Shown here in pieces: positions 1-8,265 of a stretch of 64,000 nt of DNA (positions are counted from its first letter, which is position 1; the number at the start of each line of letters is the position of its first letter). Both the position numbers and the translations under genes were made by a program. The notes below the pieces were generated by a model. That model was given only the letters and a program-made list of their open reading frames with translations. It ran no database searches and had not been told where the DNA came from. This DNA is from Arcobacter sp. (GTDB lineage Bacteria > Campylobacterota > Campylobacteria > Campylobacterales > Arcobacteraceae). The DNA lies in assembly GCA_002869535.1 (NCBI GenBank), contig PKUK01000001.1:248001-312000 (forward strand), in the 5' to 3' direction.

Positions 1-351
1 TACAACAGGAAGAGTGGCAACTAAAGTTTTACCTTCACCCGTTTTCATCTCGGCTATTCTTCCATCATGTAAAACCATACCACCCACAAGTTGAACATCA
101 TAGTGTCTCATGTTTAGAGTTCTTTTACTAACTTCTCTTGTTATTGCAAAAATATCATTTAAAATATCATTTAGTTTTACTGATTCGTTTTGAACATCAT
201 TTTTAAAAGCTTCAAATGCTGCTTTTAATTCATCATCACTCATTGCTTCATATTTTTCCTCAAGCAAAGTTATCTCATCAGCTCTTTTTTTATATCTTTT
301 TACTTCTTTATCATTTTTAGTACCAAAAATTTTTGAAAAAATATTTAACAT
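1..351 (-). CDS. secA: Preprotein translocase ATPase SecA, N-terminal part (cut by window edge)
   Basis: Reading the minus strand from the ATG at 351 gives 117 codons with no stop, starting [10 protein letters not shown]. It reaches the SecA nucleotide-binding segment [20 protein letters not shown], whose GEGKT is the Walker A motif. SecA is the cytosolic motor that drives unfolded preproteins through SecYEG. Only the first eighth or so of the usual 850-900 residue protein is present, because the window begins inside the gene. The gene diverges from lolA. The start is the only ATG fitting the family N-terminus. Confidence 0.95.
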   Translation of the reverse strand, partial: MLNIFSKIFGTKNDKEVKRYKKRADEITLLEEKYEAMSDDELKAAFEAFKNDVQNESVKLNDILNDIFAITREVSKRTLNMRHYDVQLVGGMVLHDGRIAEMKTGEGKTLVATLPVV

Positions 352-371
352 GAAATATAGTCCTTTTCCGT

Positions 372-377
372 TATAAT
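372..377 (+). promoter_or_regulatory. Probable -10 element for lolA
   Basis: A perfect TATAAT lies 31 bases before the lolA ATG in the short gap between the divergent secA and lolA genes. No good -35 hexamer precedes it, which is normal for sigma70 promoters in Campylobacterota. The ribosome binding site AAGAAGG follows at about 395. Confidence 0.5.
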
Positions 378-408
378 CCGATGATTATATAAAAAAGAAG
401 GTTAAATT

Positions 409-936
409 ATGTTTTATAAATTGGTTTTTATTGGAATGTTTGTTTTATCTGCATTTTCTCAAGCTTCAATGTTGAATAATATTAAGTCATTTGATGCAAA
501 TTTTGAACAAAAAATCATAAACCCATCACAAAAAGAGATTTTATATAAAGGTCACTTAGTGTTAAAAGAGCCACATTACATTTTATGGCAGTATAAAGAA
601 CCAATTTTAAAAAATGTTTATATAATAAATAACTTTGCAATAATTGATGAACCTGAGTTAGAACAAGCAATATTGACTCAACTACAAAATGAAATAGATA
701 TATTAAGTCTAATAAAAAATGCTAAAAAAATATCAAAAAATGAATATCTTACAAATATATATGATGTAGAATATAATCTTTTTACAAAAGATAATAAAAT
801 TCAAAGAATTGAGTATAAAGATGCCTTGGAAAATAGGGTTATAATAACTTTTTTTGATACAAAACAAAATATAGAAGTGGATGAGGAAATATTTAAATTT
901 TTGCCACCAGATTATTACGACATAATAAGAAAGTAA
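409..936 (+). CDS. lolA: Outer-membrane lipoprotein carrier protein LolA
   Basis: The 175-residue product has a short cleavable signal peptide (about residues 1-19, ending SQAS). It then shows the LolA fold signature: an N-terminal stretch like SFDANFEQKI and the segment LVLKEPHYILWQYKEP, which fits the family pattern of a charged residue followed by P-x-x-x-x-W. LolA is the periplasmic chaperone that takes lipoproteins from LolCDE to the outer membrane. The length is close to the family norm. The position beside secA fits an envelope-biogenesis role. The start is supported by the AAGAAGG ribosome binding site. Confidence 0.88.
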   Translation: MFYKLVFIGMFVLSAFSQASMLNNIKSFDANFEQKIINPSQKEILYKGHLVLKEPHYILWQYKEPILKNVYIINNFAIIDEPELEQAILTQLQNEIDILSLIKNAKKISKNEYLTNIYDVEYNLFTKDNKIQRIEYKDALENRVIITFFDTKQNIEVDEEIFKFLPPDYYDIIRK

Positions 937-948
937 TTATTTTTTAGT

Positions 949-954
949 TAGAAT
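949..954 (+). promoter_or_regulatory. -10 element of rnpB
   Basis: TAGAAT lies 6 bases before the first base of the P1 helix of RNase P RNA at 961, the expected spacing from a -10 box to a transcription start. It falls in the 24-base gap between the lolA stop and rnpB. Confidence 0.5.
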
Positions 955-960
955 TCGACT

Positions 961-1286
961 CTTAAAGGTACAACAGACAATAGCTTGAAGTAATTCAAGA
1001 GGAAAGTCCGGGCTGCAGTGAAGTAGGGTTCCATCTAAAGGATGGCTAGGGAAACCTAAGGGATAGTGCAACAGAAAGTAAACCGCCATTTATGGTAAGG
1101 GTGAAACGGTAAGGTAAGAGCTTACCAGTGTTTTGAGTAATCTTAACAGCTATGTAAACCCAACCCGCAGCAAGAAGAGACGGTATTTACTTCACAGTTT
1201 TTCTCTTCGCAGGATTGTTTAAGTAATTTAACAACTAGATAAATTATTGTCAAATACAAAACGCGGCTTATAGTTGTGCCTTTAAG
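961..1286 (+). ncRNA. rnpB: RNase P RNA component
   Basis: This is the catalytic RNA that removes 5' leaders from tRNA precursors. It contains the hallmark bacterial blocks GAGGAAAGTCCGGGCT near 1000 and ACAGAAAGTAAACCGCC near 1070. The two strands of helix P1 are visible: 961-974 pairs with 1273-1286 over 14 bp with one G-T wobble, which fixes both ends and gives an RNA of about 326 nt. The segment GGTAAGGGTGAAACGGT near 1095 is another conserved bacterial type A block. The ORF-track entry at 1276-1503 overlaps the end and is not a gene. Confidence 0.96.
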
Positions 1287-1317
1287 TATAAAACCCTTAA
1301 CAAAGGGATTTATACTT
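1284..1317 (+). terminator. Hairpin after rnpB, probable terminator
   Basis: Arms 1284-1298 and 1303-1317 form a 15-bp stem with one mismatch and a 4-nt loop, starting on the last bases of RNase P helix P1. The following sequence is only moderately T-rich, so termination or 3' processing is inferred from position. Confidence 0.5.
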
Positions 1318-1360
1318 ACTTATATTTTAAGTTGTGTCTTTAACGTGACCAAAATTTATA

Positions 1361-1651
1361 TTATTTTTTCATCTCTTCACAGATATCTAATTTCATACCT
1401 TCATGGTAACTGCAGTTTTTACCACATTTATAAGTACCATTTTTTTCTAAGTCTTTTTCTTTTAAAACACCCAATGAAACTTCTCTACATATCTCCAATG
1501 TAGGAAATTTAGCTGGAGAAATAAGACTTCTTTTTGTGTTTGCTTTATCTGGGTAAATATATGAAGTCCACTCTGCTTTATCAGCATCACCGAAAATACA
1601 ACCTGTAAAGAGAGTAAGTGTAAGTGTTGCTAGGAAAATATTTTTAATCAT
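1361..1651 (-). CDS. Small putative lipoprotein, function unknown
   Basis: The 96-residue product begins with a lipoprotein signal peptide: MIKNIFLATLTLTLFTGC has a hydrophobic core and a lipobox ending at Cys18. The mature part is hydrophilic and has four further cysteines (CREV, CGKNC, CEEM) that could form disulfides in the periplasm. I recognise no family. It is a single gene on the minus strand between rnpB and an HTH gene, with AAAGA-type ribosome binding sequence before the ATG. Confidence 0.7.
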   Translation of the reverse strand: MIKNIFLATLTLTLFTGCIFGDADKAEWTSYIYPDKANTKRSLISPAKFPTLEICREVSLGVLKEKDLEKNGTYKCGKNCSYHEGMKLDICEEMKK

Positions 1652-1688
1652 TAATTATCTTTCTTTTTTTCTTTGGATTTTATTATAA

Positions 1689-2462
1689 TCAATCTAAAAT
1701 CTTCTTTAGTGTAGATTTCATAACATCAAAATCTTTTAAAAACTCTTTTAAACGTAGATTTTCGAGGTACATATTTATAGCTTTTAGAAGTTGTTCTGAA
1801 ACTTTTCCCAATGAGGCTGCTTTATTTATGGTATCAGGTTTGTAGCCAATCTCTTTTGCTAGAGCTTTATATGTGATATTTAAATCCTTACATACATGTT
1901 TTATAATATTTGGATTTAATTGTTCATATAAGTGTTTATATGTAATATCAAATAAGTTACATACATCAATAATTACATCTTTTTTAGTAATTAAATTAGC
2001 TCTATGATCAAAATTCGCTGAACTTGGATTATACATATCAAACTTCTCTTCTTTTAAGGATATAAATAGTTCTTCTCCATCACAACCAATTATTTCATCA
2101 AAGGTTTTTGCTAAATCAACTTCATTTCTATTTTGAAACTCTTCAATAAACATCAAAGAGTTAACTTTATTAGCTTTAGTTTTTGAGTCTTTTAATTCTT
2201 CATATGTAATATCAAAAATTGGATGTTTAAAATCGGGATGGATTGAATTTTTTGGCATTGAACCATCATTGAATAATACATGTAAATTTGTAGACGAATC
2301 TCTGTTATTTGAAAAGACACTATATAAATCTGCTGTGGTCATCATATAGTTTGAAAGAAACTCATCAACAACCTCTTCAATCTCATGAATTGATTTGTAT
2401 TCACACTCTAAATCTCTAACATAGTATTGGACTTTTTGAAAAAGTTTTCCTACTTGAATCAT
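1689..2462 (-). CDS. Protein with C-terminal helix-turn-helix, probable regulator
   Basis: The 257-residue cytosolic protein has no signal peptide or membrane segment. Residues about 190-245 (LNITYKALAKEIGYKPDTI, then KVSEQLLKAINMYLENLRL) look like a Cro/CI-type helix-turn-helix of the kind found in short Campylobacterota regulators. The N-terminal 150 residues are not recognised. A short phrase recurs: DITYEEL, DITYKHL and NITYKAL. The gene stands alone and diverges from the DUF1104/two-component operon. DNA binding is inferred from the helix pattern; a sensory role for the N-terminus is open. Confidence 0.6.
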   Translation of the reverse strand: MIQVGKLFQKVQYYVRDLECEYKSIHEIEEVVDEFLSNYMMTTADLYSVFSNNRDSSTNLHVLFNDGSMPKNSIHPDFKHPIFDITYEELKDSKTKANKVNSLMFIEEFQNRNEVDLAKTFDEIIGCDGEELFISLKEEKFDMYNPSSANFDHRANLITKKDVIIDVCNLFDITYKHLYEQLNPNIIKHVCKDLNITYKALAKEIGYKPDTINKAASLGKVSEQLLKAINMYLENLRLKEFLKDFDVMKSTLKKILD

Positions 2463-2659
2463 ATTTGGGCCTTTTTTGAAACATTATCTAAAAGTTGTAT
2501 TATATACAATATAAACTTTAATTTTTATATATTAAATAATGACAAATTATGAAAATATATAAATTTAATCTTATGTTAAGAAAGCTAAAATGCTATTGTT
2601 TTACTATTATTCCACAATATTTATTGTATGATAAATTAAAAATATCAAGAGAATAAATT

Positions 2660-2887
2660 ATGAAAAAATTGTTAAGTATATGTATCCTTTTAGTTTTTAT
2701 GGTACCTCTTTTTGCTGTTGATTTTTCTGAAATGTCAACTCAAGAATTGATAGAAATTATTGGTTTTGTTAAAAAAGAAAACAGAGCTAAATTTGAAAAA
2801 GAGCTAAAATCTAGAGTCTCTACCATGAGTCAAAAAGAGAGAAATCAATACCATAAAAATATGCAAAAATCAAAAGAAAAAAGATAA
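2660..2887 (+). CDS. DUF1104-family small periplasmic protein
   Basis: The 75-residue product has a signal peptide (MKKLLSICILLVFMVPLFA) and a mature sequence starting VDFSEMSTQELIEIIG. That matches the DUF1104 pattern of Campylobacterota (DFS-x-M-S-x-x-E-L followed by a lysine/arginine-rich helical tail). It heads an operon; the response regulator starts 2 bases after its stop. Such small secreted proteins are often encoded with a two-component system and may be its sensor partner or target. That role is inferred from position only. Confidence 0.7.
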   Translation: MKKLLSICILLVFMVPLFAVDFSEMSTQELIEIIGFVKKENRAKFEKELKSRVSTMSQKERNQYHKNMQKSKEKR

Positions 2888-2889
2888 AT

Positions 2890-3561
2890 ATGAAGAGAAA
2901 AATTTTACTTTTAGAAGATGATATTACATTAAATGAAACAGTAGTTGAATATTTACAAGAGAGTGATTTTGAAGTTGTATCTTTATATGATGGAGAAGAT
3001 GCATATGCAAAAATCTATGAAGAAAAATTTGATTTATTGTTATTGGATGTAAATGTTCCTTCTCTAAATGGTTTTGAACTTTTAGAAAATCTAAGAATTG
3101 ATAATATAAATACTCCTGTGATATTTATCACTTCTCTAAACTCTATGGACTCTTTTGAAAAAGGTTTTAATTTAGGTTGTGATGATTATATAAGAAAACC
3201 TTTTGAACTAAAAGAGTTGCTTATTAGAATAGAATCTATACTAAAAAGAGGGTATTTTCATAGTGTTGATACAAAAGTAAATATAGTAGATGATATTTAT
3301 TTTGATGCAAGTACTAATTTACTTTTTAAAAATGATGAACAAATAAAAATAAACAACAAAGAGACAAAACTATTAAAACTCTTTTTACAAAACCAAGACC
3401 AAATCTTATCCCATGAGCAAATTTATGAGTATGTTTGGGATTATGATGAAGAGAGTAGTGATTTTTCACTAAGAACTTATATAAAGAATATGAGAAAAAT
3501 ATTTGGGAAAGAGAGAATCATAAGTGTTAAAAAGCTTGGATATAGATTTACCACAGAGTGA
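2890..3561 (+). CDS. OmpR-family DNA-binding response regulator
   Basis: The 223-residue product has a receiver domain at residues 1-115: acidic pair ED at 9-10, phospho-acceptor Asp53 in LLDVNVP, conserved Lys103 in RKPF. A winged-helix DNA-binding domain fills residues 130-222 (YVWDYDEESSDFSLRTYIKNMRK, ending VKKLGYRF). It sits between the DUF1104 gene and its kinase, whose frame starts inside the 3' end of this gene. The signal and target genes are unknown; the cytochrome gene at the operon end is the obvious candidate output. Confidence 0.92.
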   Translation: MKRKILLLEDDITLNETVVEYLQESDFEVVSLYDGEDAYAKIYEEKFDLLLLDVNVPSLNGFELLENLRIDNINTPVIFITSLNSMDSFEKGFNLGCDDYIRKPFELKELLIRIESILKRGYFHSVDTKVNIVDDIYFDASTNLLFKNDEQIKINNKETKLLKLFLQNQDQILSHEQIYEYVWDYDEESSDFSLRTYIKNMRKIFGKERIISVKKLGYRFTTE

Positions 3562-4708
3562 AAAAAAGACTCTTTGGGGCTTTTTAACGCTATATAGTGT
3601 ACTTTGTATTGTAATTTTATTATTTATTTCATTTTTATATTATAACTTCAAAAAAGATTTAATGCTTCAAAATAAAAGATTAATACTACAAGAGTATTCA
3701 AATGATTTAATAATAAGATTAAAAGATTTGCATATTAACTTTGATAAATATAAATATTATCCACGGGATGAAAGATTTAATTCGGCAATTTATGATAGCA
3801 ATAGAAATCTTATATTTTCAACACTAGCACCTGCTAAAGTAAAACTTGATGAGATAACTTATACTACAAATAGCTACATACACTATATAAAAGAGCCTGA
3901 ATCATACTATTTGGGTGCAAAATATGTACTTCTTGAGATACCAGAAGATAAAGCTTGGATAAATGAAGTTGTAAATAAAATTACTATCTTTTTAGTTTTT
4001 GGTTTTTCTTTTATGTTTATTTTGGGATATTTTTTATTGAAACTGTTTTTAAAGCCAATGCGTGATTCTCTTCATCTATTAGATAGATTTATAAAAGATA
4101 CAACCCATGAACTAAATACGCCAATTAGCGCAATTATTACAAATATTGAGATGATTGATATAGAGAAATTAGAAGATGAAAAATTGCAAAAAAAGTTAAA
4201 ACGAATTGATACAGGAGCTAAAACAGTATCAAATATTTATCAAGATTTGACATATTTGGCACTAAATAATAAAATCATTTCACAAAATGAAGATTTAGAT
4301 TTATCAAAAATTGTTTTAAATAGAATTGAGTACTTTAAAACTTTAGCCGATGTAAAAAAGATAACTTTTATAAAAAGTATAAATTCTGGCGTAAGAATTT
4401 TTAGTGATGAAAAAAAGATAAGCAAAGTAATAGATAATCTTTTATCAAATGCAATAAAATATAATAAAATAGCTGGAACCATTGAAATCACCCTTGAAAA
4501 TAAAAAATTAATCATAAAAGATAGTGGAAAAGGTATACCTAAAGATAAAATACCATCTATGTTTGAAAGATATGCACGATTTGATAAGAGTGTTGGTGGT
4601 TTTGGAATAGGGCTAAATATAGTTTATATTATAAGTAAAGAGTACAATATAGACATAAAAATAAAATCAGAAATAGGAGTTGGAACTCAAATGGAGCTTA
4701 CATGGTAA
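3524..4708 (+). CDS. Membrane sensor histidine kinase
   Basis: The 394-residue kinase has two membrane segments (about 18-40 and 154-175) flanking a 110-residue periplasmic sensor of unknown fold. HisKA follows with His195 in TTHELNTP, then an HATPase domain with N box DNLLSNAIKYNK, G1 DSGKGIPK and G2 GGFGIGLNIV. The start is uncertain: the GTG at 3524 overlaps the regulator gene by 38 bases and an in-frame TTG follows at 3536. It pairs with the preceding regulator. Its last bases overlap the next gene. Confidence 0.9.
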   Translation: MLKSLDIDLPQSEKKTLWGFLTLYSVLCIVILLFISFLYYNFKKDLMLQNKRLILQEYSNDLIIRLKDLHINFDKYKYYPRDERFNSAIYDSNRNLIFSTLAPAKVKLDEITYTTNSYIHYIKEPESYYLGAKYVLLEIPEDKAWINEVVNKITIFLVFGFSFMFILGYFLLKLFLKPMRDSLHLLDRFIKDTTHELNTPISAIITNIEMIDIEKLEDEKLQKKLKRIDTGAKTVSNIYQDLTYLALNNKIISQNEDLDLSKIVLNRIEYFKTLADVKKITFIKSINSGVRIFSDEKKISKVIDNLLSNAIKYNKIAGTIEITLENKKLIIKDSGKGIPKDKIPSMFERYARFDKSVGGFGIGLNIVYIISKEYNIDIKIKSEIGVGTQMELTW

Positions 4709-5034
4709 AAAAACTACTTTTTTTTGTTTTAATTTTTGTTTCATTTTCTTGGGCAAGTGTTTATAAAAGCAATTGTGTTTCTTGTCATAATAGACTACCC
4801 GTTTCCATTGACAAATACTTTTATAGATACTTATTAAAATATAGCTCGCAAAAAGCTGTAAATGAAGCTATGACAAACTATCTTAAAAATCCTAACAAAG
4901 ATACAACAATCATGCCAGATGCTTTTATAAGCAGATTTGGAGTAAAAAAAGCAACTACATTAAGTGACAAAGATTTACAAAAAGCTTTAGATGAATATTG
5001 GGAAATATATAAAGTATTTGGTAAATTAAAATAA
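4702..5034 (+). CDS. Small periplasmic monohaem cytochrome c-like protein
   Basis: The 110-residue product has a signal peptide (residues 1-18, ending SWA) followed at once by one CxxCH haem site, CVSCH at 25-29. A possible axial methionine lies in TTIMPDAF. Beyond the haem motif it does not resemble the three short CHG cytochromes elsewhere in the window. It overlaps the kinase gene by 7 bases, so it belongs to the DUF1104/two-component operon and may be linked to a redox signal. The partner is unknown. Confidence 0.75.
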   Translation: MVKKLLFFVLIFVSFSWASVYKSNCVSCHNRLPVSIDKYFYRYLLKYSSQKAVNEAMTNYLKNPNKDTTIMPDAFISRFGVKKATTLSDKDLQKALDEYWEIYKVFGKLK

Positions 5035-5106
5035 TCTTCTAAAATTCACAATCCTTCCACTTTTATTTTTTATACTTCTTTTATCAAAACATTAAAATGA
5101 GTTAAA

Positions 5107-5412
5107 ATGCAAACTTTAACAAAAATCTTAGTAGTAAGTTCAATCTTAGGTTTAACAACACTTATGGCAAGTGAAGGAGAAACTCTTTATAAAGCTTGTG
5201 CTTCATGTCATGGACAAAATGGGGAAAAAGCAGCTCTTGGGAAATCACAGATAATTAAAGGCTGGGATAAAGAGAAGATAGTAACATCTTTAAAAGGTTA
5301 TAAAGATGGATCATATGGTGGTGCTATGAAAGGTGTTATGAAAGGTCAAGTTTCAAGATTAGATGATCAAAAAATAGATGCTTTGGCAACTTATATAGCA
5401 ACATTTAAATAG
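5107..5412 (+). CDS. Cytochrome c553-like class I cytochrome
   Basis: The 101-residue product has a signal peptide ending LMA near residue 21, then haem site CASCH (31-35) followed by GQNGEKAALGKS. A methionine-rich segment GGAMKGVMKGQVSRL probably supplies the distal Met ligand. This is the short class I cytochrome c (c553) type, a soluble periplasmic electron carrier. It is a clear paralogue of the two cytochromes at 15991 and 16414, sharing SLKGYKDG and MKG.MKGQV. Seventy bases separate it from the previous gene, so it may have its own promoter. Confidence 0.88.
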   Translation: MQTLTKILVVSSILGLTTLMASEGETLYKACASCHGQNGEKAALGKSQIIKGWDKEKIVTSLKGYKDGSYGGAMKGVMKGQVSRLDDQKIDALATYIATFK

Positions 5413-5452
5413 TAGTAGCTTAAAAAAGCTATTACTTAATAAGGAGGCAGTT

Positions 5453-6016
5453 ATGAAAAAGCCAATTAAACTATTATTTTTAGGATTAATAATATTATCA
5501 ACCTCTCTTTTAGCTCAAGGTGATAGATTTTCTGAACTTGTAAAAGTAGACTATTCAAAACCAATTTATGAAACAGTAGAAGAGATTATTCCACATAGAC
5601 ATACAAACAATTGTTATGAAGAGTATACTGTTAGAACACCCAAAAACAGAACATCTTCATATAGAAATGAAAATATAGTTGGAGTAGATACTATTATTGG
5701 TGCAACAACTGGTGTGATTATTGGAAATCAAATAGGACGAGGCAATGGGAAAGTAGCTGCTAAAGTTATAGGTGGACTTTTAGGTGCAACAGTTGCAAAT
5801 AGCATGAGAAATTATGAAAGAGTTCAAGATAATACAAATGAATATTATTATGAAACAAAAAGAAAGAATGTATGTGACAATTATAATAAAAAAGTAGTAA
5901 GAAAAAATATTTTAAAAGGATATGATAACTATTTTACTTACAACGGAAAAGAGTATAGGAAGTTTACAAATTATAAAGAGAACTACGTAAGAGTCGAAAC
6001 AAAAATAAATTTCTAA
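5453..6016 (+). CDS. Glycine-zipper (2TM) envelope protein
   Basis: The 187-residue product has a signal peptide (1-21, ending LLAQ). Its central hydrophobic glycine-rich stretch at about 80-115 (IIGATTGVIIGNQIGRGNG, then VIGGLLGATVANSM) matches the glycine-zipper 2TM domain of the Rickettsia 17 kDa surface antigen family. The rest is basic and tyrosine-rich. The molecular function of such proteins is not established; they sit in the cell envelope. The start is fixed by a strong AAGGAGG ribosome binding site 7 bases upstream. A strong bidirectional terminator follows. Confidence 0.75.
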   Translation: MKKPIKLLFLGLIILSTSLLAQGDRFSELVKVDYSKPIYETVEEIIPHRHTNNCYEEYTVRTPKNRTSSYRNENIVGVDTIIGATTGVIIGNQIGRGNGKVAAKVIGGLLGATVANSMRNYERVQDNTNEYYYETKRKNVCDNYNKKVVRKNILKGYDNYFTYNGKEYRKFTNYKENYVRVETKINF

Positions 6017-6052
6017 AAAAAAAGGTAGGCTAATTTAGCCTACCTTTTTTTT
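6015..6052. terminator. Bidirectional intrinsic terminator between glycine-zipper gene and hup
   Basis: The perfect 9-bp stem GGTAGGCTA/TAGCCTACC (6024-6032 and 6036-6044) has a 3-nt loop. It is flanked by an 8-A run on the left and an 8-T run on the right. This is a textbook terminator usable from both convergent genes. Confidence 0.92.
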
Positions 6053-6076
6053 AGTTAAAAGTAATAATTTATAAAA

Positions 6077-6355
6077 TTATTTTGCAGCAACAGCTTCTTT
6101 TAAAGCTTTACCAACTTTAAATTTAGCTACAGTAGTAGCTGGAACGTTAACAGTTTTATCTGTACCTGGAACTTTTGCAGTTCTTGCAGCTCTAGCTGCT
6201 GTAGAAAATGTACCAAACCCGATGAAACTAACAGTTTCTTTTTTTACTAAAGTCTCAGTAATAGTTTCTAATACAGAATCAACTGCACATTTTGCGTCTT
6301 TTTTAGATAATCCTGCTTTTGCAGCTACTGCGTCGATAAATTCAGCTTTGTTCAT
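6077..6355 (-). CDS. hup: HU-family nucleoid DNA-binding protein
   Basis: The 92-residue product matches HU from end to end: MNKAEFIDAVAAKAGLSKKDA at the N-terminus, VSFIGFGTFS in the centre and a VPATTVAKFKVGKALKEAV C-terminus. HU binds and bends DNA non-specifically and compacts the chromosome. The beta-arm normally carrying the intercalating proline reads RTAKVPGTDKTVNVPA. It is transcribed alone with the ribosome binding site AAGGAG. A Cys in KCAVDSVLE is less usual. Confidence 0.95.
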   Translation of the reverse strand: MNKAEFIDAVAAKAGLSKKDAKCAVDSVLETITETLVKKETVSFIGFGTFSTAARAARTAKVPGTDKTVNVPATTVAKFKVGKALKEAVAAK

Positions 6356-6476
6356 TGAAGAACTCCTTGTTTAAGATTTAAAGTTACCAAAACTTTATAC
6401 TATTTAAACTTTAAAATAGCTAAAAGTATTAGCTTTTTTCCCACAAATAGAGGTTTATTTGCAAAAAAATGATTTT

Positions 6477-7058
6477 TTAGTCTCTAAAACTTGATTTTAT
6501 GCTTAATAATCTACAGCTATTCTCAATAATTGCTACTTTTTTTACAAGCTCATTTATGTCTCTATCGTATACATATACTCCAATTCCTTTTATTACCATG
6601 ACATGAGTATTAGTCTCTTTTAGATATTTTGTAATCTCTAGTGCATTTCTATCATACCAAGTAGAAAAATTTCCTGGGTCAATTACTTTTATCTTACCAA
6701 AGGTTGTTTTACCAAAATAATCATCAAAAACAATTTCATCATGGTCAAAGGTATATGCTGTTGTATATATAGGAACTCCAAAGGCAATATATTTGGCTTC
6801 ATGGATATTATTATATATGGTTGCATGGATATGTGCTTCTATACTTGCTATTTTCCATCTATAATCTCTATTTGTCATACTCAATTCACAAAAAGACTTT
6901 TCACTCATTTCATCAAAAATTGCATCTGAGGTATTGATCATAAAACTATTATGGTCAAGTTTTGAAGATATTGCTCCATGGTAGATACCAAAAAAGTTTT
7001 TTCTAAATAGTGTCAAAGATAGCTTACCTAGTTGCTCTATGTGATTTTGATCAATCAT
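6477..7058 (-). CDS. Class II aldolase/adducin-family protein
   Basis: The 193-residue product has the class II aldolase/adducin head fold: a glycine/serine entry segment (GIYHGAISSKLDHNSFMINTS) and the metal-binding pair in SIEAHIHATIYNN. A third histidine is expected further on but is not obvious. Family members act on sugar phosphates such as fuculose-1-phosphate or ribulose-5-phosphate, but divergent small members have unassigned substrates. It diverges from rsmH and is transcribed alone. The fold assignment is fairly safe; catalytic activity is not. Confidence 0.7.
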   Translation of the reverse strand: MIDQNHIEQLGKLSLTLFRKNFFGIYHGAISSKLDHNSFMINTSDAIFDEMSEKSFCELSMTNRDYRWKIASIEAHIHATIYNNIHEAKYIAFGVPIYTTAYTFDHDEIVFDDYFGKTTFGKIKVIDPGNFSTWYDRNALEITKYLKETNTHVMVIKGIGVYVYDRDINELVKKVAIIENSCRLLSIKSSFRD

Positions 7059-7118
7059 TTTAAATACCTTAAATATTGTTTTGGATATTATATATAAAAA
7101 ATTATAAGGACCCTTTTA

Positions 7119-8021
7119 ATGAATATCCCACATATACCTGTATTATACAAAGAGACACTAGAAGTCTTCGAAAATATCAACAATGGGTATATACTAGATT
7201 GTACTTTAGGTTATGCAGGTCACTCAGAAGGGCTATTAAAACAAAATTCAAATGTAAAGTTAATATGTAATGACCAAGATAGTGAAGCTTTAGAGTTTTC
7301 TAAAAAGAGATTAGAACCTTTTTTAAATAGGGTTACTTTCAATAAAGGAAACTTTGAAACAGTTTTAAAGAGTTTCAAAGAGTTTGATATTCAAGGGATA
7401 TTAGCAGATATTGGAGTCTCTTCTTTGCAACTAGACAAACAAGAGAGAGGTTTTGGTTTTGATAGTGATTCTTTAGATATGAGAATGAATCAAGAACAAA
7501 CATTGGATGCAGCATTTGTAGTAAATAACTATTCTCAAAGTGAATTAGAGCGAGTCTTTAAGGAGTGTGGAGAGGTAAAAGAGTATAAAAAAGTTGCTTC
7601 ATTAGTAGTGAATAATAGACCATTTTCTAGTGCAAAAGAGTTATCTACTTTTATATCTAAAAATATGCATAAAGGAAAACTTCATCCTGCTACGCTACCT
7701 TTTCAAGGTATTAGAATAGAAGTTAATGATGAGTTAGGTGTATTAGAAAGACTTTTTGATTCAATTGAACAAAACAGACCTACAAATTGTTTGGTAGCAA
7801 TTATCTCTTTTCACTCCCTAGAAGATAGAATTGTGAAAAACTATTTTAAAAAATGGAGTAAAAACTGTATTTGTCCAAGTGATGTTATGAGATGTACTTG
7901 TGGTAATGACAATGCTTTAGGGAAAATTATTACGAAAAAGCCTATAATTCCAACAAATGAAGAGATAAAAACTAATCCACGAAGTAGAAGTTCAAAATTG
8001 AGGGTTTTTAAATTTGATTAG
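7119..8021 (+). CDS. rsmH: 16S rRNA m4C1402 methyltransferase RsmH
   Basis: The 300-residue product shows the MraW/RsmH hallmarks: N-terminal HIPVLYKETLE, SAM-binding DCTLGYAGHSEGLL, GILADIGVSSLQLD, the DMRMNQ motif, and C-terminal LVAIISFHSLEDRIVK with NPRSRSSKLR. It methylates N4 of C1402 in 16S rRNA at the decoding centre. The next gene starts inside its last codons at a TTG, as in the bacterial division/cell-wall cluster where rsmH precedes ftsL. Confidence 0.96.
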   Translation: MNIPHIPVLYKETLEVFENINNGYILDCTLGYAGHSEGLLKQNSNVKLICNDQDSEALEFSKKRLEPFLNRVTFNKGNFETVLKSFKEFDIQGILADIGVSSLQLDKQERGFGFDSDSLDMRMNQEQTLDAAFVVNNYSQSELERVFKECGEVKEYKKVASLVVNNRPFSSAKELSTFISKNMHKGKLHPATLPFQGIRIEVNDELGVLERLFDSIEQNRPTNCLVAIISFHSLEDRIVKNYFKKWSKNCICPSDVMRCTCGNDNALGKIITKKPIIPTNEEIKTNPRSRSSKLRVFKFD

Positions 8022-8265
8022 ATTAAATGCAAAAAATTCAATTGTAATTGTTTTATCAACACTTACTATATCATTAGTACTGTTTTTCCCAAAAATATAT
8101 TTAGCTAATAATATCTATTATATTAGTAAAGATATCAATAAATTGTATGCCAACTATATCTCACTAAAAGAAGAGAATAGGTTCTTACAGCAACAACTTG
8201 AAGATATGAAGTTTAAAAACCAAATTATAGATTCTCTTTTGATAAATAGCTTGGAAAATAAATGA
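8014..8265 (+). CDS. FtsL-like small bitopic membrane protein
   Basis: The 83-residue product has a basic N-terminus, one membrane segment (about 11-32) and a periplasmic leucine/glutamate-rich coiled coil (KDINKLYANYISLKEENRFLQQQLEDMK). This architecture and its place directly after rsmH match FtsL, which joins FtsB and FtsQ at the division septum. FtsL sequences diverge strongly, so the call rests on topology and synteny. It starts at a TTG overlapping the rsmH stop and overlaps the next gene by 4 bases. Confidence 0.6.
   Translation: MIRLNAKNSIVIVLSTLTISLVLFFPKIYLANNIYYISKDINKLYANYISLKEENRFLQQQLEDMKFKNQIIDSLLINSLENK

Noticed and set aside
1276-1503. 75-residue plus-strand ORF
   Set aside because: Overlaps the end of RNase P RNA and its hairpin, lies antisense to a lipoprotein gene, and has no ribosome binding site.
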